DNA of 64,000 nucleotides from Polaribacter sp. Hel1_85 (GCF_000766795.1 NZ_JPDS01000001.1:377001-441000); one strand, 5' to 3'. Positions 35,709 to 44,073 are shown, counted from the stretch's first letter. The notes: a model not told the origin generated them from the sequence alone. Translations and numbers: made by a program.

Positions 35709-36248
35709 TTAATTATTTTTTGTAAGATAAAAAAGTTCCCTTTCAAATTCATATTTAAACCTTTTAACACTTCTTCTTAATAATAAGTATGGAATTCCAA
35801 TCATAAAAGATCCGTGAATTAAAAGAAAAGGAATCGCTAGGTAAATAGAAAAGTCATCTGTATTATTATTTGTAAACAAACTAATTGCTATTACTAGATA
35901 AATGAGAATAATAAAAACAAAAAAAATAATCATTATACCTTTAAAGGCATTGATTTCAGTTTTAATAAATAATTTATCATCTTTTTGATTTAAAAAACCT
36001 TTAGCAACAGGAAAGATAATATTCATATCAAAAAACTTTTTTTTTCTTTTAATTTTAAAACGTGAAAATTCTATTTCTCCTTTATATTCATTTTTACTTG
36101 ATGAAAAGATATCAAACATATCGAACAATGAATTTGTACTTCCTTCATCAACAATTTTACTAAATCGATTTGTAAACTCATTTTTTGGAATTTCTAATTC
36201 AGTCTCTAAAAAATCAATCAGTTTAATTTTCTCTAGAATCTTTTTCAT
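35709..36248 (-). CDS. Hypothetical membrane protein with two helices
   Basis: 179 residues. The first ~100 residues are soluble and charged (FKIKRKKKFFDMN). Two hydrophobic segments lie at about 104-126 (GIMIIFFVFIILIYLVIAISLF) and about 134-156. A basic C-terminus follows. The layout recalls small galanin-like DUF3137 proteins but is too short for a firm assignment. I do not recognise the family. It is convergent with mqo and shares its end point. Confidence 0.6.
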   Translation of the reverse strand: MKKILEKIKLIDFLETELEIPKNEFTNRFSKIVDEGSTNSLFDMFDIFSSSKNEYKGEIEFSRFKIKRKKKFFDMNIIFPVAKGFLNQKDDKLFIKTEINAFKGIMIIFFVFIILIYLVIAISLFTNNNTDDFSIYLAIPFLLIHGSFMIGIPYLLLRRSVKRFKYEFERELFYLTKNN

Positions 36249-36350
36249 CTTTTTTTTTCAATAAAGATAAAACTAAAAACCATCAACCAAAAATTAACAA
36301 CAAATTTATTTTTTCCTCCAAGGCAACCTTTTTAAAACATCTGTAGTCTA

Positions 36351-36358
36351 TATATTTG
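36351..36358 (+). promoter_or_regulatory. -7 promoter element of the second sigma operon
   Basis: TATATTTG is an exact TAnnTTTG match, 28 bp before the TTG start at 36387. Confidence 0.7.
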
Positions 36359-36386
36359 TAAGGCAGTTAAAACAGAAACGAGAGGC

Positions 36387-36947
36387 TTGAAAATTATCAC
36401 TTTGCATAACAAACAAAAATCGTTGATTAAAAAAGCGATAGACAACAATAGGGAAGCCCAACAACAATTGTTTGAGCAGCACTCACCTAAAATGTTGGGA
36501 GTTTGCAGGCAATATGTAAAAGATATGCATCATGCAGAAGATTTAATGTTGCAAGGCTTTTTAAAGGTTTTTACCAACTTACACATGTTTAAACACGAAG
36601 GTAGTTTTGAAGGTTGGATTCGTAGAATTATGGTGAATACCTGCATTTCTTATCTCCGTAAAAAAAACTTGGTAGATTTATCTGATGAAGATTTTGTTTT
36701 TAATGATGCAGCTACAGAAAGCTTAGAAAATACAACTGTAGAAGACATTCAAAAACTGATAGATAAATTGCCAGAAGGTTACAAAATGGTGTTTAATTTA
36801 TTCGCCATAGAAGGTTATAAACATTCAGAAATTGCAGAACAATTAAATATTTCTGTTAGTACATCAAAATCGCAATTATTTAAAGCACGTAAATTATTGC
36901 AAGAAAATTATTACAAAATGAATAAAACAATTCATGAAAACAAATAA
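36387..36947 (+). CDS. ECF-type RNA polymerase sigma factor, second copy
   Basis: 186 residues from a TTG start preceded by AGAGG, a rare possible Shine-Dalgarno site in this window. Region 2 is about 25-90 (VCRQYVKDMHHAEDLMLQGFLKVF and FEGWIRRIMVN). Region 4 is about 125-172 (YKHSEIAEQLNISVSTSKSQLFKARKLL). No in-frame ATG would keep region 2 complete. The gene overlaps the following anti-sigma-like gene by 14 bp. It is a paralogue of the sigma factor at 12324 but clearly diverged, so it should read different promoters. Confidence 0.92.
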   Translation: MKIITLHNKQKSLIKKAIDNNREAQQQLFEQHSPKMLGVCRQYVKDMHHAEDLMLQGFLKVFTNLHMFKHEGSFEGWIRRIMVNTCISYLRKKNLVDLSDEDFVFNDAATESLENTTVEDIQKLIDKLPEGYKMVFNLFAIEGYKHSEIAEQLNISVSTSKSQLFKARKLLQENYYKMNKTIHENK

Positions 36948-37755
36948 GTTAGACAATAGTATAAAAGAGAAGTTGCAAAACAGAACTTTTGAGCCATCAG
37001 CTTCTGCTTGGGAACGTTTATCTACACAGTTAGATGAAGAACCAAAGCAAAAGAAAAGGGGGTGGTTTTTTTATATAGGAGCTGCAGCAAGTATTTTATT
37101 ATTGGTTGCTATCGGAACTCAATTTTTATCTTCTAATAAAGAAGAAATTACTCCCAATGTAATAATTGTTGACAATCCTATTGATACCAATACAATTGAT
37201 AAAAAAATAGAACAATTTATAAATGAAATTCCGGTTGAAAAAGTACTTGTTAAAAGTAAAAAAGTAGAGGAGAAGCAAAGAGTTGAAAGAGAAATCGCTA
37301 AAAACGGTATTATTAAAAAGAGCAAGAGTGTCATTCCGACAAAAGAGGAATCTCAAAAGAATAAAAACCGTTACAAAGAAGAAAGTAATATTATAGTAAA
37401 TGTTGATGAGCAGCAGGATGTTTATCCGACGAAGGAGAAAAGTATAAAACTAAAAACATACAAACAAGACCCAAATAGTAGCATAAAAATAAACAGCGAT
37501 GATTTGTTATTCGCGGTAACACATTCGTCAAAAGAAGTAAAAGAATATTATGCAAAACACGATTTAACAAGGGATGATATTTTAAAATCGATTAAAAGTG
37601 AGCTCAAAAAATCGAATATAAAAGTGAATCCAAATGCTATTTTAGCAGAAGTAGAACGTACTATTGGTGAAGAAGATTTTCAAAATAACTTTATGAAATC
37701 TATTAAAAGAAGAGTTTCAGATATAGCAACTGCCCTTGCAAGTAGAAACGATTAA
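36934..37755 (+). CDS. Membrane-anchored anti-sigma-like protein, second copy
   Basis: 273 residues. The cytoplasmic N-terminus (1-45) contains FEPSASAWERLSTQLDE, a motif typical of flavobacterial anti-sigma partners. One membrane helix lies at about 46-65 (FYIGAAASILLLVAIGTQFL). The long extracytoplasmic part is rich in Lys and Glu and probably disordered until a helical C-terminus (about 200-265). It overlaps the sigma gene by 14 bp. No ZAS zinc motif is present. The role is inferred from position and topology. Confidence 0.75.
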   Translation: MKTNKLDNSIKEKLQNRTFEPSASAWERLSTQLDEEPKQKKRGWFFYIGAAASILLLVAIGTQFLSSNKEEITPNVIIVDNPIDTNTIDKKIEQFINEIPVEKVLVKSKKVEEKQRVEREIAKNGIIKKSKSVIPTKEESQKNKNRYKEESNIIVNVDEQQDVYPTKEKSIKLKTYKQDPNSSIKINSDDLLFAVTHSSKEVKEYYAKHDLTRDDILKSIKSELKKSNIKVNPNAILAEVERTIGEEDFQNNFMKSIKRRVSDIATALASRND

Positions 37756-37774
37756 AAAACACATCAATTAACTT

Positions 37775-37851
37775 GTCATTTTGAGCTAAACAAAGTGAAG
37801 TCGAAAAATCTTAATTAAAATAGTAAGATTTCTCCATAAAGTCGAAATGAC
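37775..37851. repeat. Dispersed repeat family B, copy 2 (two arms facing each other)
   Basis: GTCATTTTGAG at 37775 faces GTCGAAATGAC at 37841-37851, its near reverse complement. AAAATCTTA and TAAGATTT form an inner stem. It lies between the anti-sigma-like gene and the outer-membrane protein gene and would fold in their mRNA. Confidence 0.85.
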
Positions 37852-37889
37852 ATTAGTAATTAAATAAACAAATTTTTAAAACATACAAG

Positions 37890-39002
37890 ATGAAAAGAAT
37901 ACTACTAATATTAGTGTTGTTTATTACAACTATTGCTTTTTCTCAAGAAGAAAAAACATTTGAAAGAGAGGTTAGTAAAATCTCTAAAAGAATAGAAAAA
38001 ATTACAAAATCTCAAAAAGATTCTTTAAAAACAAAGGTTGTTGCTATAGATAAAAGGCTAGAAAAAGGTGAAATAACTAAATCTACAGCAGATACTTTAA
38101 AAAAGGAAGTTGCTGCATATCATGCAAGAAGAATAGAAAAGTTAGTTAGTGAACAAGAAAAAATGTTGCAATTATTAGTGCAAGATAAAACCAATGGTAA
38201 AATTGCAAGTTCTGAAGATGAAATAGAAACTGAAGATGATGACGAAAGTACTTTTACAATTGGTAACAAAACTTTTCGCTTTACATTAAATGGTGATAAA
38301 GAAAAAGACAGAAATTATTCTAGTTCTTCTAACAGAAGAAACAATAATAGAAGAAGTAGAAGAACAACAAGTCAGTTTGTATTTGCAATGGGTGTAAATA
38401 ATGTACTAGAATATGGGCAAATAGAATCTTTAAATGATTCTGATTACAAACTTTGGCAATCTCACTTCTATGAAGTTGGTTGGACTTGGAAATCTAGAAT
38501 GAACAAAAACCCTGGAATCTTTTATTTTAAATATGGTGTTTCTTTCCTTTGGAATAATTTAAGATTAGACAATAACCAGTATCATGTTAAAAATGGAGAT
38601 ATTACAGAAATACAAACATTTCCAAATTCGTTAGATGAAAGTAGGTTACGTCATGTACAAATGACTTTTCCGGTACATTTTGAGTGGGATTTATCTAAAA
38701 ATAAAACCTATAATGATGGAGGTGTTAGAGATAGAACGAATAGGTCAGTTCGTTTTGGAGTAGGTGGTTTTGTTGGTTTTAAATTAGGAACAAGACAGTA
38801 TTTAGAATTCAAAGATAATAATGGAGTTAATGTAAAAGAAGTGCAAAAAGACAATTATAATATGAATACTATAAACTATGGTTTAAGTACTTATTTAGGG
38901 TATAGATCAACAAGTTTATATGTGAAATATGATTTAAATCCATTGTTTAAAAATACAGATACTAGAAATATTTCGATGGGAATTCGTTTAGATTTAGATT
39001 AA
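37890..39002 (+). CDS. Outer-membrane beta-barrel protein with coiled-coil N-terminus
   Basis: 370 residues with a signal peptide ending FSQ|EE near residue 19. Residues 20-105 are a highly charged coiled coil (VSKISKRIEKITKSQKDSLK). A Ser/Arg/Asn-rich linker at about 145-165 is followed by beta strands up to the end (RNISMGIRLDLD). The barrel looks like the OmpA-like or outer-membrane-beta-barrel family found in Bacteroidota. The order sigma, anti-sigma, outer-membrane protein suggests it is a target or sensor of that module. A family B repeat separates it from the anti-sigma-like gene. Confidence 0.7.
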   Translation: MKRILLILVLFITTIAFSQEEKTFEREVSKISKRIEKITKSQKDSLKTKVVAIDKRLEKGEITKSTADTLKKEVAAYHARRIEKLVSEQEKMLQLLVQDKTNGKIASSEDEIETEDDDESTFTIGNKTFRFTLNGDKEKDRNYSSSSNRRNNNRRSRRTTSQFVFAMGVNNVLEYGQIESLNDSDYKLWQSHFYEVGWTWKSRMNKNPGIFYFKYGVSFLWNNLRLDNNQYHVKNGDITEIQTFPNSLDESRLRHVQMTFPVHFEWDLSKNKTYNDGGVRDRTNRSVRFGVGGFVGFKLGTRQYLEFKDNNGVNVKEVQKDNYNMNTINYGLSTYLGYRSTSLYVKYDLNPLFKNTDTRNISMGIRLDLD

Positions 39003-39130
39003 AATCAAAAAGTGTAATTGTAGCTGACTAAAAATTGTGTTCTAATAATTGAATATTTAATAATAATGTTGTAAAAAATTAATAAAAAATAATTCTCAAA
39101 CTAAAAAAATACCGTATTCATAAAAATAAC

Positions 39131-39176
39131 AATTTACAGTCTTTTTGTTAAAATATAAACTAAAAGACTGTAAATT
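39131..39176. promoter_or_regulatory. Perfect 15-bp inverted repeat before ald
   Basis: AATTTACAGTCTTTT (39131-39145) and AAAAGACTGTAAATT (39162-39176) are exact reverse complements with a 16-bp spacer. The right arm ends 31 bp before the ald ATG. No T-run follows, so an operator or regulatory RNA hairpin is likelier than a terminator. Confidence 0.6.
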
Positions 39177-39207
39177 TACTTGCTTAAAATATCTAAATTA
39201 AGCAAAA

Positions 39208-40308
39208 ATGAAAATTGGAATTCCAAAAGAAATTAAAAACAACGAAAGTAGGGTTGGTATGACACCAGCAGGTGTTTTTGAGTTAACAAAAAAAGCACAT
39301 ACCGTTTTTGTTCAATCTACTGCAGGAGAAGGAAGTGGTTTTTTTGATGCAGACTACATTAAGGTTGGGGCAGTAATTTTAGACACTATTGAAGATGTTT
39401 ACAGTCAAAGTGATATGATTGTAAAAGTAAAAGAGCCAATAGAGTCTGAGTATTCTCTGATAAAAGAAAATCAAATTGTTTTCACTTATTTTCATTTTGC
39501 ATCAAGTGAGCCACTTACAAAAGCAATGATAGCAAGTAAAGCAATATGTATTGCTTATGAAACTGTAGAAGATGAAGAAGGAACTTTACCTTTGCTAACT
39601 CCAATGTCTGAGGTAGCAGGTAGAATGGCAATTCAACAAGGTGCTAAATATTTAGAAAAACCTATTAAAGGAAGAGGAATTTTATTAGGAGGTGTTCCAG
39701 GTGTTGCTCCAGGAAAAGTATTGGTTTTAGGAGCAGGAGTAGTTGGTGTTCAAGCTGCAAAAATGGCAGCGGGTTTAGGGGCTCATGTTACTATTATGGA
39801 TATTAATATGAAACGTTTACGATATGTAAATGACGTTTTACCGAATCATGTTATTACAGCTTTTTCTAGTGAATATAGTATTAGACAGCATATAAAAACT
39901 CATGATTTAATTGTTGGTGGTGTTTTAGTAAAAGGAGGTAAAGCTCCAAAATTAATTACAAAAGACATGTTGAAAGAAATGAGACCAGGAACTGTTGTTG
40001 TAGATGTTGCAGTAGATCAAGGAGGTTGTTTTGAAACTACAAAAGCAACAACACATGAAGATCCTACTTATATAATTGATGATGTTGTGCATTACTGTGT
40101 TGCAAATATGCCTGGTGCTGTGCCTTATACTTCTACCATAGCTTTAACAAATGTTACATTACCATATATTGTAAGTCTTGCAAATAATGGATGGGAAAAA
40201 GCATGTGCTTTAGATAAAACACTTGCAAAAGGGTTAAATATTATAAAAGGAGAAGTAGTTTATAAAGAAATAAATGAAGCTTTCGATTTAGAACTTATAG
40301 AAGCTTAA
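39208..40308 (+). CDS. ald: Alanine dehydrogenase
   Basis: 366 residues. All the key residues of the family are in their canonical positions: Arg15 (ESRVGMTP), Lys75 (VKVKEP) and His96 (TYFHFA), followed by the NAD-binding GAGVVGVQAAKMAAGLGA and DVAVDQGGCFET. It converts L-alanine to pyruvate and ammonia reversibly with NAD+. The stop codon overlaps that of the convergent hydroxylase by 4 bp. A second, divergent member of the family lies at 45918-47114. A perfect inverted repeat precedes the gene and may be its control site. Confidence 0.95.
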   Translation: MKIGIPKEIKNNESRVGMTPAGVFELTKKAHTVFVQSTAGEGSGFFDADYIKVGAVILDTIEDVYSQSDMIVKVKEPIESEYSLIKENQIVFTYFHFASSEPLTKAMIASKAICIAYETVEDEEGTLPLLTPMSEVAGRMAIQQGAKYLEKPIKGRGILLGGVPGVAPGKVLVLGAGVVGVQAAKMAAGLGAHVTIMDINMKRLRYVNDVLPNHVITAFSSEYSIRQHIKTHDLIVGGVLVKGGKAPKLITKDMLKEMRPGTVVVDVAVDQGGCFETTKATTHEDPTYIIDDVVHYCVANMPGAVPYTSTIALTNVTLPYIVSLANNGWEKACALDKTLAKGLNIIKGEVVYKEINEAFDLELIEA

Positions 40309-41192
40309 TTATTTTCTTCCCACTTTTTTCTTAAATCTTTTGATAAAACTCCAGTGTTGTCGTGTTTCCAACCTGGAGGTTTTATCAAATATTTAAACTT
40401 ATTTAAAAATGTAGTTTTTGAAGTGAAAAAATCTTTAAACATACTATTCCATTCTATAAAAGCAATTTTTATAGGATTATATGTTTCAATATTTTTGACT
40501 AAACCATAAACTGGTTTTTCAACTTCAGGCTCAAAAGTGCCAAAGATTTTATCCCAAATAATAAAAATTCCTGCATGATTTCTATCTAAATATTGAGGGT
40601 TTGTAGCATGATGCACTCTATGATGACTTGGAGTATTAAAAATAGCTTCAAACCATTTTGGCATTTTAGTAATTAATTCTGTATGAATCCAATATTGATA
40701 TAATAAACTAATAGACATTTGTACTAAAACCATAATAGGGTGAAAGCCTATTAAAACTAATGGGATCCAGAAAATAAAAGTATAAAAACTACCTGTCCAA
40801 GTTTGTCTTAGAGCTGTACTTAAATTATATTTTTTAGAGGAATGGTGTACAACATGACTTGCCCAAAACAATCTACTTTCATGTGCAATTCTATGATTCC
40901 AGTAGTAAACAAAATCTTCAGCAAAAAGTATTAAAATCCAAGACCACCAAGCAAAAGGAATAGTGAAAAAATGAAAGCCATTATAAATAAGGTAGAATAA
41001 ACCAAGCATAATGCTTTTGGTAAACAAACTTACAGCTACATTTCCTAAACCCATTAAAATGGAAGTTCCTGCGTCTTTAAACTCATAATCTTCTAATTTT
41101 ACTTTTACAGTTAAAATTATTTCAATAATAACAGTAGCAATAAAAATCGGAATCGCATAATGAATTAAATTTGGGATTTCAGGTATTTGCAT
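40305..41192 (-). CDS. Sterol desaturase/fatty acid hydroxylase family membrane di-iron enzyme, short form
   Basis: 295 residues. The histidine clusters are complete: HRIAH (100-104), HVVHH (113-117), a further His in QYWIH (about 170) and SHHRVHH (189-195). Four to five membrane helices surround them. It resembles the N-terminal 300 residues of the 412-residue paralogue at 3592 but lacks its C-terminal helices. The substrate is probably a lipid; carotenoid, sterol-like and fatty acyl substrates all occur in the family. It is convergent with ald, overlapping by 4 bp, and divergent from the ribosomal protein operon. Confidence 0.85.
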   Translation of the reverse strand: MQIPEIPNLIHYAIPIFIATVIIEIILTVKVKLEDYEFKDAGTSILMGLGNVAVSLFTKSIMLGLFYLIYNGFHFFTIPFAWWSWILILFAEDFVYYWNHRIAHESRLFWASHVVHHSSKKYNLSTALRQTWTGSFYTFIFWIPLVLIGFHPIMVLVQMSISLLYQYWIHTELITKMPKWFEAIFNTPSHHRVHHATNPQYLDRNHAGIFIIWDKIFGTFEPEVEKPVYGLVKNIETYNPIKIAFIEWNSMFKDFFTSKTTFLNKFKYLIKPPGWKHDNTGVLSKDLRKKWEENN

Positions 41193-41276
41193 ATCAGTAT
41201 TTTAAGTAGTTTTAACTTATAAAGTATTCTTTAGTTTTAAAAGTAAAAAAAGTTCTTTTAAATACAAAAAAGTTAC

Positions 41277-41284
41277 TATATTTG
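41277..41284 (+). promoter_or_regulatory. -7 promoter element of the rpsF operon
   Basis: TATATTTG is an exact TAnnTTTG match, 33 bp before ATG 41318. Confidence 0.7.
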
Positions 41285-41317
41285 CAGCCTTAAAAATAAA
41301 CAATAAATATTTAATTT

Positions 41318-41659
41318 ATGAATCATTACGAAACTGTTTTCATTTTGAATCCCGTTTTATCTGATACTCAGATAAAGGAGACAGTACAAAAGTTCGAAGA
41401 TTATTTAGTTTCTAAAGGAGCTGAAATGATCTCAAAAGAAGATTGGGGCTTAAAGAAATTAGCGTATCCAATTCAAAAGAAAAAAAGTGGTTTTTATCAC
41501 TTATTAGAGTTTAAAGTTGCTGGAGAAGAAATCTCTGCATATGAGTTAGAATTTAGAAGAGATGATAGCGTTATGCGTTACCTAACTGTTAAATTAGACA
41601 AACATGCAGCTGCTTGGGCAAAAATTAGAACTGAACGTGTTAAATCTACAAAAAAATAA
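41318..41659 (+). CDS. rpsF: 30S ribosomal protein S6
   Basis: 113 residues, with the S6 opening MNHYETVFILNPVLSDTQIKE and the central GLKKLAYPIQKKKSGFYHL. S6 binds S18 on the platform of the small subunit. It is the first gene of the rpsF-rpsR-rplI operon, the order conserved across bacteria; the single-strand DNA-binding protein gene that sits between in many other phyla is absent. In several bacteria S6:S18 binds the rpsF leader to repress translation. The leader here is only about 30 nt, so I see no room for that structure. Confidence 0.97.
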   Translation: MNHYETVFILNPVLSDTQIKETVQKFEDYLVSKGAEMISKEDWGLKKLAYPIQKKKSGFYHLLEFKVAGEEISAYELEFRRDDSVMRYLTVKLDKHAAAWAKIRTERVKSTKK

Positions 41660-41662
41660 GAA

Positions 41663-41959
41663 ATGGCATCAATAGAACAACAAGCAAAAGGTGGTAAATC
41701 TGCTGACGTTAGATATTTAACGCCGTTAGATATAGACACTAAAAAAGAAGCAAAATACTGTAGATTTAAAAAGAAAGATATCAAGTATATCGATTATAAA
41801 GATGCAGACTTCTTAATGTATTTAGTAAACGAACAAGGTAAAATTTTACCAAGACGTTTAACAGGAACATCATTAAAATATCAACGTAAAGTTGCTCAGG
41901 CAATTAAAAGGTCTCGTCATTTGGCGTTAATGCCTTACGTTGGAGATTTGTTAAAATAA
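41663..41959 (+). CDS. rpsR: 30S ribosomal protein S18
   Basis: 98 residues. The S18 core is clear: [16 protein letters not shown], then [30 protein letters not shown]. It forms a dimer with S6 on the 30S platform. It starts 3 bp after rpsF and ends 14 bp before rplI. The N-terminal extension of about 20 residues ([15 protein letters not shown]) is typical of Bacteroidota. Confidence 0.97.
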   Translation: MASIEQQAKGGKSADVRYLTPLDIDTKKEAKYCRFKKKDIKYIDYKDADFLMYLVNEQGKILPRRLTGTSLKYQRKVAQAIKRSRHLALMPYVGDLLK

Positions 41960-41973
41960 TAAATACGTAGGAA

Positions 41974-42420
41974 ATGGAATTAATATTAAGAGAAGACGTA
42001 GAAAATTTAGGATTTAAAGATGATGTTGTATCTGTGAAAAACGGTTACGGTAGAAACTTTTTAATACCTACAAAAAAAGCAGTTTTAGCTACTTCATCTG
42101 CAAAGAAAGTTTTAGCAGAGAATTTAAAACAGCGTGCTTATAAAGAAGCTAAATTAATTGAAGATGCTAATGTATTAGCAGAAGCAGTTAAAGGATATGA
42201 AATTAAAATTGCATCTAAAGTTGGTTCAGGAGACAAATTATTTGGTTCTGTAAATAACATCGATTTAGCTGCAGCACTTGCAAAAGCAGGAACAGAATTA
42301 GACAAGAAATTTATTAAAGTTGTTGGTGGTTCTGTAAAAAGATTAGGTAAATACGAAGCATCTGTAAGATTACACAGAGCAGTAGTTGCTGACATTACTT
42401 TTGAAGTTGTTAAAGAATAA
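41974..42420 (+). CDS. rplI: 50S ribosomal protein L9
   Basis: 148 residues. It opens MELILREDVENLGFKDDVVSVKNGYGRNFLIP, the signature N-domain of L9, followed by the long helix and a C-domain with GSGDKLFGSV. L9 binds 23S rRNA near the L1 stalk and affects reading-frame maintenance. It is the last gene of the operon, closed by a strong terminator. Confidence 0.97.
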   Translation: MELILREDVENLGFKDDVVSVKNGYGRNFLIPTKKAVLATSSAKKVLAENLKQRAYKEAKLIEDANVLAEAVKGYEIKIASKVGSGDKLFGSVNNIDLAAALAKAGTELDKKFIKVVGGSVKRLGKYEASVRLHRAVVADITFEVVKE

Positions 42421-42443
42421 TAACACACTTTAAATATTTTATT

Positions 42444-42473
42444 AAAAGCTCGTTAGAAATAACGAGCTTTTTT
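42444..42473 (+). terminator. Terminator of the ribosomal protein operon
   Basis: AAAAGCTCGTTA pairs perfectly with TAACGAGCTTTT around a GAAA tetraloop, followed by Ts. Confidence 0.95.
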
Positions 42474-42552
42474 ATTTTTGATCAAAGTATAGTATAGTTT
42501 AGAGCATAGCACAAACTTTTAAACTTTTTACTTTCCAACTTTATTACTATTT

Positions 42553-43020
42553 ATGAAATACAGACAACTTACCAAAGAACAATTTGAAAGTTTACACGAA
42601 GATTTTGCACGCTTTTTAGCAACACAAAGTATTGATGTTAAAGAATGGAATCAAATTAAAGCAGAAAAACCTAAAGTTGCAGAAGACGAAATGAATGTTT
42701 TTTCTGATGTTGTTTGGGATGATGTGCTAACAAAAACTAGTTATGTAGAACATTTTTCGAAGATTTCAGTAAATTTATTTAAATGCGATACAGAAGAAAT
42801 ACATAGAATTGCCATTAAAATAAACTGGGATATTAATTTATTAGAACAAAAAGGTTTTGAGTGGTTAATGCAAAACCCGATGGATGATTCTGTAGATATT
42901 TTTAAAGGCACAAAACCTTATAATTCAGAAAGAAATCCAGAAATTTTTGATTTAATAGAAAAAGGAAGCTCCATTTCTAAAGGAGAAATCTTTGAATATT
43001 TTAATCGTTTAATTTCATAA
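42553..43020 (+). CDS. Conserved flavobacterial protein, possibly DUF6495
   Basis: 155 residues, acidic and soluble, with no signal peptide or membrane helix. The sequence (KYRQLTKEQFESLHEDFARFLA..., VFSDVVWDDVLTKTSYVEH) fits a conserved single-domain protein of Bacteroidota that I recall as DUF6495, with modest certainty. The role is unknown. It is monocistronic, following the ribosomal operon's terminator. The 371-bp gap after it contains dispersed repeats. Confidence 0.65.
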   Translation: MKYRQLTKEQFESLHEDFARFLATQSIDVKEWNQIKAEKPKVAEDEMNVFSDVVWDDVLTKTSYVEHFSKISVNLFKCDTEEIHRIAIKINWDINLLEQKGFEWLMQNPMDDSVDIFKGTKPYNSERNPEIFDLIEKGSSISKGEIFEYFNRLIS

Positions 43021-43027
43021 TTTTTTT

Positions 43028-43165
43028 TGGAGCTATTTCCTGCTTTCCGTTATATCTTTTTTACTTCTTTTCTCGATACAAATTTTTCATTCTTCAAAAT
43101 TCACTCGAACTGACAGTAAAAAAGGATGCCACTTCAATCAGGGCTAAACTTGTTTGCTAGCTTTT
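43028..43165 (+). repeat. Dispersed repeat family A, copy 3 (longest)
   Basis: Begins GGAGCTATTTCCTGCTTTCC, continues ATATCTTTTTT..., and ends GGATGCCACTTCAATCAGGG then CTAAACTTGTTTGCTAGC. The ends match copy 1 in reverse; the last ~35 bp match copy 2 in part. No ORF with coding character is inside. Confidence 0.8.
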
Positions 43166-43246
43166 ATCTGTATTTAAATAAACAATATTGTCTTGAGTAT
43201 TGCTGAAATAAAAATGTTTTTAAGTAGCTTGAGAAGCTAAAAAAAA

Positions 43247-43304
43247 GCGAAAAATCTTATTACACCTAATAATCAGTAAGATTTCTCCATAAAGTCGAAA
43301 TGAC
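43247..43304 (-). repeat. Dispersed repeat family B, copy 3
   Basis: GCGAAAAATCTTA...TAAGATTTCTCCATAAAGTCG then AAATGAC; the last 31 bp are identical to 37821-37851 in sequence. AAAATCTTA and TAAGATTT form a stem. Confidence 0.85.
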
Positions 43305-43317
43305 ACTCATTTACTAT

Positions 43318-43357
43318 GTCATTTCGAACGTAACGCAGTGAAGTTGAGAAATCTTTA
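43318..43357 (+). repeat. Dispersed repeat family B, copy 4
   Basis: GTCATTTCGAACGTAACGCA then GTGAAGTTGAGAAATCTTT. It is in opposite orientation to copy 3, 13 bp away, so the two could pair. Confidence 0.85.
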
Positions 43358-43392
43358 TTTTTTAAATTTTAACATAAAATAGAAATGGTAAA

Positions 43393-44073
43393 TTAACTTA
43401 ATAATTCCAACAATTTATCAGTACCAGAACTAGCAATATCTTTAATAATAGTTAAATTATTAAAACTGGTTTCAGAAACAGAAGGTTTTGGATCTATAAA
43501 ATAAATTGGTGTATTGGGTTTTACAAAATCTATTAAACTTGCTGCAGGATACACTTGCATAGAAGTGCCAATAATTATTAGCAAATCAGCTTTTCGGGTA
43601 ATTTCTATTGCTAAATCTAACATTGGTACCATTTCTCCAAACCAAACGATATGAGGTCTTAATTGACTGTTTTTAATACATAAATCGCCTAAAATTAAAT
43701 CTTTTTTCCAATCTAAAATAATATTTTCATCCGCAGAACTTCTTACTTTTAAAAGTTCTCCGTGTAAATGAGTAATTTTTGAACTTCCTGATCGTTCATG
43801 AAGATCGTCTACATTTTGAGTTACAATTTCAACATCAAAATACTTTTCTAATTTTGATAAGTTATAATGCGCTTTATTAGGTACAACTTCTAACAACTGT
43901 TTTCTACGCTGATTATAAAAATCTAAAACCAATTCAGGGTTTGCAGCAAAACCTTCAGGAGAAGCAACTTCCATAACATCATGTCCTTCCCATAAACCAT
44001 TAGCATCTCTAAATGTTTGTATTCCACTTTCAGCGGAAATTCCTGCTCCAGTTAAAACAACTATTTTTTTCAT
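43393..44073 (-). CDS. Sir2-family NAD-dependent protein deacylase (class III), zinc cysteines missing
   Basis: 226 residues. NAD-binding GAGIS (9-13), catalytic His104 in HLHGELLKV, and QNVDDLH (86-92) are intact. Tyr53 and Arg56 (FYNQRR) form the YxxR pair of class III sirtuins that favour succinyl or malonyl groups. In E. coli CobB the region after the catalytic His holds two pairs of zinc cysteines. Here it reads VRSSADENIILDW...LGDLCIKN, with a single Cys (132). The small domain must therefore fold without zinc. It removes acyl groups from lysines in the cytosol using NAD+. The gene is divergent from trmH, with 71 bp between. Confidence 0.92.
   Translation of the reverse strand: MKKIVVLTGAGISAESGIQTFRDANGLWEGHDVMEVASPEGFAANPELVLDFYNQRRKQLLEVVPNKAHYNLSKLEKYFDVEIVTQNVDDLHERSGSSKITHLHGELLKVRSSADENIILDWKKDLILGDLCIKNSQLRPHIVWFGEMVPMLDLAIEITRKADLLIIIGTSMQVYPAASLIDFVKPNTPIYFIDPKPSVSETSFNNLTIIKDIASSGTDKLLELLS

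Noticed and set aside
43021..43392. tRNA or small gene in the gap after the DUF6495-like gene
   Set aside because: No cloverleaf or CCA end and no coding-like ORF; the gap is accounted for by repeats of families A and B.
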